From the NCBI GenBank assembly GCA_016721465.1, contig JADKIA010000031.1:186001-250000 (forward strand): a DNA stretch of 64,000 nt. The letters run 5' to 3'. The notes beneath the pieces are model-generated. The model was not told the origin of the DNA. It made no database searches and saw only the letters and a list, made by a program, of their open reading frames with translations. This DNA is from Ideonella sp. GTDB lineage: Bacteria; Pseudomonadota; Gammaproteobacteria; Burkholderiales; Burkholderiaceae_C. Below, piece after piece: positions 35,524 through 42,774 of this stretch. The position numbers were made by a program, and so were the translations under genes. The stretch's first letter is position 1. Each line of letters starts with the position of its first letter.

Positions 35524-36852
35524 TCAGGACTGGCAGTCGGCGGGCGTGCGGCGCGTCAGCTTCTTCTCGCCAGCGTACTTGTCGGCAGCGGCCTTGACCA
35601 TGGGCTTGAGGATCTGCTCATCCGCCTGGTACCAGTCCGAGCTGAAGCCCCACTTCTTGCCATCCCAGGTCTGCACGCGGGCCCAGGTGGAGCCCATGTG
35701 GTCCAGGCACGAGGTGCTCACAGGCCGGATCACGCCGGTCAGGCCGAGCTTTTCGAGTTGCTTGGCATCGAGCGACAGGTTTTCCAGGCCCCAGCGCATC
35801 TGCTCGCCGGTGATGACCTTGCCCTTGGCAAAGCGGTCCTGCGCGCGGCGCATGGCCTCGATCATCATGGCCTGCATCACCACGCCGCGCATGTACAGCA
35901 CGGAGCCGACTTCGTCCTTCGGGCCGGTGCCCTGGCCCTTGTCGTGCACGTGCTTCATGATGTCCTGGATCACCTTGGCATCGGTGCCCGAGCCATTGAG
36001 TGCCAGTGCGTTGTAGCCCTTGGCGCCTTCACCCACGTCCTTCACATCGGGCTCGGCACCCGACCACCAGACACCGTACATCTTCTCGCGCGGGAAGCCA
36101 GTGGCCTGCGCTTCCTTCAGCGCGGTGGAGTTCATCACGCCCCAGCCCCACAGCAACACGTAGTCAGGGCGGCTCTGGCGAACTTGCAGCCAGGCCGATT
36201 TCTGCTCGACGCCGGGGGCGGTGACGGGGATCATCTGCAACTCGAAGCCGTGGGTCTTGGCGCGCTCCTGCAGCAACGGGATCGGCTCCTTGCCAAACGG
36301 GCTGTCGTGGTAGACCAGCGCGATCTTCTTGCCCTTGAGCTTGTCCAGCCCACCGTTGGCCTTGCCCAGGTGCTGGATCAGGATGTCGGCCGCCGTCCAG
36401 TAGCTGCCCATCAGCGGGAAGTTCCACTTGAACACGCCACCATCCTGCGAGGCGGCCAGGCCGTAGCCCATGGTCACCAGCGGGATCTTGTCGTTGGGCA
36501 CCTTGTCGGTCAGCGCGAAGGTGATGCCGGTGGCCTGCGGATCCACCACCGTGGCGCCCTTGCCCTTCAGGCGTTCGTAGCACTCCACGCCCTTGTCGGT
36601 GGCGTAGCCGGTCTCGCATTCCTCGAAGACGATCTTCACGCCGTTCACGCCGCCATCGCGGGCGTTGATCATCTTGATGTAGTCCTGCTTGCCATTGGCC
36701 CAGGGCGTGCCATTGGGCGCATAGGGGCCGGTGCGATAGACCAGCAGCGGGAAGAACTGCTCCTTGGCCTGCGCGAACGCGGGGGCCGAGAAGAGGGCGC
36801 AGGTGCCGGCAGCAACCAGCGTGGCGGTGAGGGCCAGGGATTTCAGGTTCAT
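35524..36852 (-). CDS. branched-chain-type ABC transporter substrate-binding protein (LivK-like)
   Basis: 442 residues, with signal peptide ending PAFAQAKE. It has the type I periplasmic fold (LVYRTGPYAPNGTPWANG near the start; LVYHDSPFGKEPIPLLQERA in the second lobe). It is longer than amino-acid receptors, like those of aromatic or fatty acid importers in betaproteobacteria. Five cysteines are present in the mature part, unusual for the family. The ligand is likely an acid activated by the CoA ligases of the operon. That ligand is an inference from gene context. Confidence 0.9.
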   Translation of the reverse strand: MNLKSLALTATLVAAGTCALFSAPAFAQAKEQFFPLLVYRTGPYAPNGTPWANGKQDYIKMINARDGGVNGVKIVFEECETGYATDKGVECYERLKGKGATVVDPQATGITFALTDKVPNDKIPLVTMGYGLAASQDGGVFKWNFPLMGSYWTAADILIQHLGKANGGLDKLKGKKIALVYHDSPFGKEPIPLLQERAKTHGFELQMIPVTAPGVEQKSAWLQVRQSRPDYVLLWGWGVMNSTALKEAQATGFPREKMYGVWWSGAEPDVKDVGEGAKGYNALALNGSGTDAKVIQDIMKHVHDKGQGTGPKDEVGSVLYMRGVVMQAMMIEAMRRAQDRFAKGKVITGEQMRWGLENLSLDAKQLEKLGLTGVIRPVSTSCLDHMGSTWARVQTWDGKKWGFSSDWYQADEQILKPMVKAAADKYAGEKKLTRRTPADCQS

Positions 36853-36910
36853 TTCTGTCTCCGTTGGTGGTGGGTCGGGGTGAAAAACAACATCAGATTC
36901 ATTCCAGCAG

Positions 36911-36986
36911 CCGCCGCAGAACCGGCTTGGCCGGGCTGCTCGCGGCGCCCCCTTGAGGGGGAGGCGCCGAAGGCGCTACCGGGGTG
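36911..36986. repeat. intergenic GC-rich dyad repeat, copy C
   Basis: Nearly the same as copy B over its left 50 bases (CCGCCGCAGAACCGGCTTGG, then CCCCCTTGAGGGGG at 36948-36961) and ends in GGCGCCGAAGGCGC and GGGGTGAG. It lies between the LivM-type permease and the receptor gene. Confidence 0.75.
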
Positions 36987-36991
36987 AGTCA

Positions 36992-38056
36992 TCAATGCGG
37001 GAAGGGCCACAGCCGCAGCTTTTCCTTGGCGGTGGACCACAGCCGCGCGATGCCGTGCGGCTCGACGATCAGGAAGAACACGATCAGCCCGCCGAAGATC
37101 ATGAAGGTCAGGTGCGATGCCAGCGCGGTGTCGATGGGGATGCCCAGCCGCTGCGGCAGGCTGTCCAGGATGATGGGCAGGATGACGATGAAGGCCGCAC
37201 CGAAAAAGCTGCCCATGATCGATCCCAGCCCGCCAATGATGACCATGAACAGCAGCTGAAATGAGCGGTCCACCGAGAATGCCGCGGGCTCCCACGAGCC
37301 CAGGTGCACGAAGCCCCACAGCGCGCCGGCCACGCCGACGATGAAGGAGCTGACCGCAAAGGCGGTGAGCTTGGCGTAGACCGGCCGGATGCCGATCACC
37401 GCCGCGGCCACGTCCATGTCGCGAATGGCCATCCACTCGCGGCCGATGTTGGCACGCACCAGGTTCTTGGCCAGCAAGGCGAACACGATCACGAAGGCCA
37501 GGCAGAACAGGTATTTCTGCGCCGGCGTTTCGATGCTCCAGCCCAGCAGGTTGATGCCCGAAACGCTGACCGAGCCCGACGAGGAATCGTTGGTGAACCA
37601 CTTGATGCGCAGAAAGGCCCAGTCGGTGAAGAACTGCGCTGCCAGCGTGGCAACGGCCAGGTACAGGCCCTTGATGCGCAGGCTGGGGATGCCGAACAGC
37701 ACGCCCACCACGGTCGCGCTCAGGCCACCCAGCAGAATGGCCAGGATCACCGGCATGCCGTCGACGCGCACGAAGGCGTTGTAGGCCATGTAGGCGCCCA
37801 CGGCCATGAAGCCGCCGGTGCCCAAGGAGATCTGCCCGCAATAGCCGACCAGGATGTTCAGCCCGATCGCCGCCAGCGACAGGATCAGGAACGGGATCAG
37901 GATGGCGCGAAACAGGTATTCCGGCGCCAGCACGGGCACCGCGAACACGGCGAAGGCGATGAGTCCGAGGATCACGACCTTGTCCTGCACGATCGGGAAG
38001 ATCTGCTGGTCGGTGCGGTAGGTGGTCTTGAATTGACCGTTCTCACGATAGATCAT
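36992..38056 (-). CDS. branched-chain-type ABC transporter permease (LivM-like)
   Basis: 354 residues with about ten membrane helices. Conserved permease features are ILVGYCGQISLGTGGFMAVG and the ATPase-contact loop GREWMAIRDMDVAAAVIGI. The chosen ATG 38056 (MIYRENGQF) avoids an upstream extension that runs through the repeat. It partners the LivH-type permease 111 bases upstream on this strand. It transports the operon's acid substrate. Confidence 0.92.
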   Translation of the reverse strand: MIYRENGQFKTTYRTDQQIFPIVQDKVVILGLIAFAVFAVPVLAPEYLFRAILIPFLILSLAAIGLNILVGYCGQISLGTGGFMAVGAYMAYNAFVRVDGMPVILAILLGGLSATVVGVLFGIPSLRIKGLYLAVATLAAQFFTDWAFLRIKWFTNDSSSGSVSVSGINLLGWSIETPAQKYLFCLAFVIVFALLAKNLVRANIGREWMAIRDMDVAAAVIGIRPVYAKLTAFAVSSFIVGVAGALWGFVHLGSWEPAAFSVDRSFQLLFMVIIGGLGSIMGSFFGAAFIVILPIILDSLPQRLGIPIDTALASHLTFMIFGGLIVFFLIVEPHGIARLWSTAKEKLRLWPFPH

Positions 38057-38058
38057 GC

Positions 38059-38138
38059 CCCCACGCTCCCTCTGGTCGCTGCCCCTCGAGGGGGCTCTTG
38101 CTGCGGACCGGCAAAGCCGGATCCGCGCAAGCGGCTTG
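38059..38138. repeat. intergenic GC-rich dyad repeat, copy D
   Basis: This is a diverged copy containing CCCCTCGAGGGG (38082-38094), a GGACCGGCAAAGCCGGATCC dyad and GCGGCTTGG, located between the two permease genes. It keeps the dyad layout of copies B and C but in a different order. Confidence 0.5.
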
Positions 38139-38167
38139 GTTGAATACAAGAAATCATCACAACCTCC

Positions 38168-39097
38168 TCAGACGCGATCAATGATCTTTTCGCCGAACAG
38201 CCCTTGAGGCCGCACGAGAAGGAACAACAGCGCCAGCACGTAGGCAAACCAGATCTCGATGCCGCCGCCCACCATCGGACCGATGAACACCTCCGACAGC
38301 TTTTCGCCCACGCCGATGATCAGGCCGCCGATGATGGCGCCGGGCACCGAAGTGAGGCCGCCCAGGATCACCACGGGCAAGGCCTTCAAGGCCACCAACG
38401 ACAGCGAGAACTGCACCCCCAGCTTGCTGCCCCAGATCACGCCGGCCACCAGCGCTGCAAAGCCGGCCACGCTCCAGACGATGACCCAGATGCGGCGCAG
38501 CGGGATGCCAATCGACTGCGCGGCCTGGTGGTCGTCCGCCACCGCGCGCAGCGCACGGCCCGTGGAGGTGTACTGGAAGAATGCGGCCAGTGCGCCCACC
38601 AGCGCCGCAGCGATCAGGGCGGCCGCCATGTCCTCCTGGTTCACCAGCACGCCGCCCTGGAACAGAGAGTCGAACAGGAACACCGGATCCTTGGGCAGGC
38701 CCACGTCGATCTTGTAGATGTCGTTGCCGAAGATGGTCTGGCCCAGGCCGTCGAGGAAGTAGGTGATGCCCAACGTGGCCATCAGCAGCGTGATGCCCTC
38801 CTGATTCACCAGCTTGCCCAGCACCAGGCGTTCGATCAGCCAAGCCACCGCGATCATGATCAGCATGGCCACGCCGAAGGCCAGGATGTTGATCAGCAGC
38901 TTGCCGGACAGGCCTGTGAACTGCGGGATCCAGGTGGAAAAGCGCGCCATGGCCAAGGCGGCAAACAGCACCATCGCGCCCTGCGCGAAGTTGAACACGC
39001 CGCTGGCCTTGAAGATCAGCACGAAGCCCAAGGCCACCAGCGAATACAGCATGCCTGTCATCAGGCCGCCGATCAGAGTCTCTAGAAAGAATGCCAT
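38168..39097 (-). CDS. branched-chain-type ABC transporter permease (LivH-like)
   Basis: 309 residues, about eight membrane helices. Diagnostic stretches are LYSLVALGFVLIFKASGVFN and FAQG at the N-terminus, and the EAA-like loop GRALRAVADDHQAAQSIGI. ATG 39097 begins MAFFLETLIGG as in the family. It lies ten bases after the LivG-type ATPase and is probably translated from the same message. Confidence 0.93.
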   Translation of the reverse strand: MAFFLETLIGGLMTGMLYSLVALGFVLIFKASGVFNFAQGAMVLFAALAMARFSTWIPQFTGLSGKLLINILAFGVAMLIMIAVAWLIERLVLGKLVNQEGITLLMATLGITYFLDGLGQTIFGNDIYKIDVGLPKDPVFLFDSLFQGGVLVNQEDMAAALIAAALVGALAAFFQYTSTGRALRAVADDHQAAQSIGIPLRRIWVIVWSVAGFAALVAGVIWGSKLGVQFSLSLVALKALPVVILGGLTSVPGAIIGGLIIGVGEKLSEVFIGPMVGGGIEIWFAYVLALLFLLVRPQGLFGEKIIDRV

Positions 39098-39107
39098 GGA
39101 GCTGACC

Positions 39108-39911
39108 TCAGTGGGAGGTGCCGAGGTACGCACTGATCACGTCCTCGTTGTTGCGCACCTCGTCGGGGGTGCCGTCGCCGATCTTCTTGCCGTAGTCGAG
39201 CACGACCACGCGATCGCTGATGTCCATCACCACGCCCATGTCGTGCTCGATCAGCACGATGGTGGTGCCGAACTCCTCGTTCACGTCGAGCACGAAGCGG
39301 CACATGTCCTGCTTCTCTTCCACGTTCATGCCGGCCATGGGCTCGTCGAGCAGCAGCACCTGCGGCTCCATCGCCAGCGCGCGGCCCAGGTCCACGCGCT
39401 TCTGCAGGCCATAGGGCAGCCGGCCCACCGGCGTCTTGCGGAAGGCCTGGATCTCGAGGAAATCGATGATGTGCTCGACGAACTCGCGGTGCGCTTCTTC
39501 CTCGCGCGCCGCTGCGCCGATGCGCAGGGCCTGCTGGAACAGGTTGCACTTCATCTTCAGGTTGCGGCCGGACATGATGTTGTCGATCACGTTCATGCCC
39601 TTGAACAGCGCCAGGTTCTGGAACGTGCGGGCCACGCCCATCTCGGCCACCTGGCGCGAGTTCATGTGGCCGAAGGTCTGGCCGCGGAAGGTGATCGAGC
39701 CCTGCTGCGGCGCGTACACGCCGTTGATGCAGTTCAGCATCGAGCTCTTGCCCGCGCCGTTCGGCCCGATGATGGCGCGCACCTCATGCTCGCGCACGTT
39801 GAAGCTGATGTCGGTGAGCGCCTTCACGCCGCCGAAGGCCAGCGAGATGTTCTTGACGTCGAGGATCACGTCACCGCTCAAGCGGACTGACTCGTCGCGT
39901 GCCATGGTCAT
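39108..39911 (-). CDS. branched-chain-type ABC transporter ATP-binding protein (LivG-like)
   Basis: 267 residues. Walker A is GPNGAGKS, Walker B is QVLLLDEPMAGM, and the signature region is PYGLQKRVDLGRAL, where the usual SGGQ is replaced as in many LivG relatives. The start ATG 39911 overlaps the stop of the acyl-CoA synthetase by four bases, so import ATPase and CoA activation are translationally coupled. Confidence 0.93.
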   Translation of the reverse strand: MTMARDESVRLSGDVILDVKNISLAFGGVKALTDISFNVREHEVRAIIGPNGAGKSSMLNCINGVYAPQQGSITFRGQTFGHMNSRQVAEMGVARTFQNLALFKGMNVIDNIMSGRNLKMKCNLFQQALRIGAAAREEEAHREFVEHIIDFLEIQAFRKTPVGRLPYGLQKRVDLGRALAMEPQVLLLDEPMAGMNVEEKQDMCRFVLDVNEEFGTTIVLIEHDMGVVMDISDRVVVLDYGKKIGDGTPDEVRNNEDVISAYLGTSH

Positions 39912-41854
39912 GCGGCTTTCTTCATCGCGGGGAAGGTCTTCACGTCCATCAGTTTCAGCGTGGCCGAGACCGAGCCGCTGCGGCCGTCCTCGAACTTCAC
40001 CGCCGTCTCGATGTACTGCTCGGTGAGGCCGCCGTACAGCGCGTCGACCAGCACCTTGTACTTGTCATTGATGTAGCCACGCTTGACCTTGCGCGTGCGG
40101 GTCATCTCACCGTCGTCGGCGTCGAGTTCCTTGTGCAGCACCAGGAAGCGGCAGATCTGGCTGCCTGCCAGCAGCGCGTCCTGCGCCAGGTCGGCGTTGA
40201 CCTTCTCCACGCATTCGCGGATCAGCTCGTACACCTCGGGCCGCTGGGCCAGGTCGGTGTAGCCGGCATAGGCCAGGTTGCGGCGCTCGGCCCAGTTGCC
40301 CACCGCCTCGAAGTCGATGTTGATGAAGGCGCAGACCGAGGCGCGCTGGTCGCCGAAGGCCACCGCCTCCTTGATGTGCGGAAAGAACTTCAGCTTGTTC
40401 TCCACGTACTTGGGCGCAAACATCGCACCATCGTGGGCCCCGCCATGCAGACGGCCCACATCCTTGGCGCGGTCGATGATCTTCAGCTGACCGCTGCTGT
40501 CCAGGAAGCCGGCGTCGCCGGTGTGGTACCAGCCATCCGCCGTGAGCACCTCGGCCGTGGCCGCTGCGTTCTTGTAGTACTCCTTGAGCAGGCCAGGCGA
40601 CTTGACGAGGATCTCGCCCGTCTCGGACAGCTTGATCTCCACACCATCGATGGGCACCCCCACGGTGTCGGCGCGGGCACCGTCGTCGCGTTGCAGGCAC
40701 ACGAACACGGCCGTCTCGGTGGAGCCGTACAGCTGCTTCAGGTTGATGCCGATGGAGCGGTAGAACGTGAACAGGTCCGGGCCGATGGCCTCGCCGGCGG
40801 TGTAGGCCACCCGCACGCGCGAGAAGCCCAGCGTGTTGCGCAGCGGGCCGAAGATGCACAGATCACCCAGTCGCCACTTGAGGCGGTCGAGCAGGCTCAC
40901 GGGCTTGCTGTCCATGCGCGCCGGGCCCACGCGGCGGGCCACGCCCATGCAGGTGTGAAACAGCCACTTCTTGAACGCGCCGGCGTCTTCCATGCGGATC
41001 ATCACGCTGGTGAGCAGGCCCTCGAAGATGCGCGGCGGAGCGAAGTAATAGGTGGGCCCCACTTCCTTCAGGTCGATGGTGACGGTGGCGTTGGACTCGG
41101 GGCAGTTCACCACGTAGCCACAGCACAGCCACTGCGCGTAGCTGAAGATGTTCTGCCCCACCCAGGCCGGCGGCATATAGGCCAGCACCTCTTCGCTCTC
41201 GGTGAGCTTGTCGAAGCGTTGGCCGGCGGCGGCGCGGTCCAACAGCGAGAAGTGCGTGTGCACCACGCCCTTGGGGTTGCCGGTGGTGCCGCTGGTGAAG
41301 AACATCGCGGCCACGTCCTTGGGCTCGGTGGTGGCCACCTCGGCGTCGAAGAACTTGGGCTCACGCTCGTTGCGCTTCGTGCCGGACTCGATCACCGCAT
41401 CGAGCGCCACGAGGCCGGGTTCGTCGTACTTGCGCAGCCCGCGCGGGTCGTCGTACCAGATGTTCGCCAGGGCGGGGCATTGCGGGCGGATCTCCAGCAG
41501 CTTGTCCACCTGTTCCTGGTCTTCCACCACCGCGAAGGCGACTTCGGCGTTGTTGATCGGGAACACCATTTCCAGCGCCGCGGCGTCCTGGTACAGCGGC
41601 ACTGGCACCGCGCCCAACGATTGCGCGGCCAGCATGCTGGCGTACAGGCGCGGGCGGTTCTCGCCGATCACCACCACGTGCTGGCCACGGCGCATGCCGC
41701 CTTCGGCAAAACCGCAGGCCAGCTGGCGCACCAACCGGGCCAAGGCCGCCCAGGTGGTGGTTTGCCAGATGCCGTATTCCTTCTCGCGCAGTGCCGCCGC
41801 GTTGGGGCGCTGCTTGGCGTGCTCCAGCATCAGGCGGGGAAAGGTCGTATGCAC
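39908..41854 (-). CDS. long-chain-type acyl-CoA synthetase (AMP-binding)
   Basis: 648 residues, first gene of the operon, GTG start with GGAG eight bases upstream. The AMP-binding motif is FFTSGTTGNPKGVVH. LYGSTE and WYHTGDAGFLD are the adenylate motifs. The late FAPKYVENKLKFFPHIKEAV replaces the usual lid sequence, as in the ligases tied to ABC importers. It resembles long-chain fatty acid ligases by length, but the substrate could be an aromatic or isoprenoid acid. It should trap the imported acid as a CoA thioester at the membrane. Confidence 0.9.
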   Translation of the reverse strand: MHTTFPRLMLEHAKQRPNAAALREKEYGIWQTTTWAALARLVRQLACGFAEGGMRRGQHVVVIGENRPRLYASMLAAQSLGAVPVPLYQDAAALEMVFPINNAEVAFAVVEDQEQVDKLLEIRPQCPALANIWYDDPRGLRKYDEPGLVALDAVIESGTKRNEREPKFFDAEVATTEPKDVAAMFFTSGTTGNPKGVVHTHFSLLDRAAAGQRFDKLTESEEVLAYMPPAWVGQNIFSYAQWLCCGYVVNCPESNATVTIDLKEVGPTYYFAPPRIFEGLLTSVMIRMEDAGAFKKWLFHTCMGVARRVGPARMDSKPVSLLDRLKWRLGDLCIFGPLRNTLGFSRVRVAYTAGEAIGPDLFTFYRSIGINLKQLYGSTETAVFVCLQRDDGARADTVGVPIDGVEIKLSETGEILVKSPGLLKEYYKNAAATAEVLTADGWYHTGDAGFLDSSGQLKIIDRAKDVGRLHGGAHDGAMFAPKYVENKLKFFPHIKEAVAFGDQRASVCAFINIDFEAVGNWAERRNLAYAGYTDLAQRPEVYELIRECVEKVNADLAQDALLAGSQICRFLVLHKELDADDGEMTRTRKVKRGYINDKYKVLVDALYGGLTEQYIETAVKFEDGRSGSVSATLKLMDVKTFPAMKKAA

Positions 41855-41935
41855 TCGGCGTCTCCGTCAGTGAGCCGCAGTGACACCGGCGGCTCATCAT
41901 TGGAGGCGGATGCTAGGCGCAAGTTTGACGTCATG

Positions 41936-41953
41936 TTGTCGGTACGACGACAA
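41936..41953. promoter_or_regulatory. inverted repeat TTGTCG-N6-CGACAA, candidate Crp/Fnr-type operator
   Basis: This is a perfect six-base dyad with a six-base spacer between the divergent synthetase and regulator genes. The inner TGTCG-N6-CGACA has the size and spacing of Crp-family sites. It lies about 40 bases before the regulator start and 80 bases before the synthetase start, so it could control both. Confidence 0.6.
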
Positions 41954-41992
41954 TCCTAGGGTCATCCCGAATCATGATTTCCCGGAGGTTTG

Positions 41993-42709
41993 ATGGCCGT
42001 CAGATTGCAGTTGCGCGAGCGAGCCCGGTCACCCACCCCGAGAGAGCTGGCGGACATCCCGTGGCTCGGCATGCTGTCCGACGCGGACCGGCTGGACGTC
42101 ACCAGCCACCTCGTGGTGAGCACGGCCGAGCCGGGCGAGAGGGTGTGCCGCTTCGGACGCGCGTCGACCTTCTGGTTCGGTGTGATCGATGGCATGCTGA
42201 AGATGAGCAACGATGCCGCAGGCGGGGCCCAGATCACCTTCACCGGGCTGCCGCCGGGCGCCTGGTTCGGCGAAGGCACGCTGCTCAAGCGCGAGGTGTA
42301 CCGCTACAACATCGAAGCGCTGCGCCGCAGCACCGTGGCCGGCCTGCCCAGTGCGGTGTTCAACCACCTGCTGGACCGCAGCATCCCCTTCAACCGTTTC
42401 GTGGTGAATCAGCTCAACGAGCGGCTGGGGCAGTTCATCGCTGCGCGTGAGATCGATCGGCAGAACCACCCCGATGCGCGGGTGGCGCGCAACCTGGCCG
42501 CCTTGTTCCACCCGGTGCTGTACCCCGGCGTGGGCCAGTGGCTGCGCATCACGCAGCAGGAGCTGGGCTACCTGGTCGGCTTGTCGCGCCAGCGGGTGAA
42601 CCAGGCGCTTTCGGCGCTGCAACGCGATCAGATGATTCGCATCGAGTACGGTGGCGTGCGCGTGCTGGATCTGGATCGGCTGAGGCAGTACGCGCCGCCG
42701 GAAACCTGA
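41993..42709 (+). CDS. Crp/Fnr family transcriptional regulator
   Basis: 238 residues. The N-terminal cyclic-nucleotide-binding-like barrel (about 30-145) lacks the cAMP-contact RSAE pattern and the FNR cysteines. So its effector is neither cAMP in the standard mode nor an iron-sulfur cluster. The C-terminal winged helix has ITQQELGYLVGLSRQRVNQAL as the recognition region. GGAGG lies just before ATG 41993. Its divergent position suggests that it controls the acyl-CoA synthetase/ABC operon, perhaps sensing a CoA thioester or small acid. Confidence 0.9.
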   Translation: MAVRLQLRERARSPTPRELADIPWLGMLSDADRLDVTSHLVVSTAEPGERVCRFGRASTFWFGVIDGMLKMSNDAAGGAQITFTGLPPGAWFGEGTLLKREVYRYNIEALRRSTVAGLPSAVFNHLLDRSIPFNRFVVNQLNERLGQFIAAREIDRQNHPDARVARNLAALFHPVLYPGVGQWLRITQQELGYLVGLSRQRVNQALSALQRDQMIRIEYGGVRVLDLDRLRQYAPPET

Positions 42710-42774
42710 CGGTTCGCCCGGTCGTTGCGGGCAGCCTACACTGCGCGCCACCCCGAAGCTCTGCGAGTCCACCC

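Noticed and set aside
34440..38138. Possible mobile element remnants from the clustered inverted repeats
   Set aside because: There is no transposase fragment, no target duplication and no disruption of gene order; they fit intergenic repeat elements better.
39899..41959. Open frame of 686 codons on the plus strand
   Set aside because: It is antisense to the long-chain-type acyl-CoA synthetase, which has all its family motifs.
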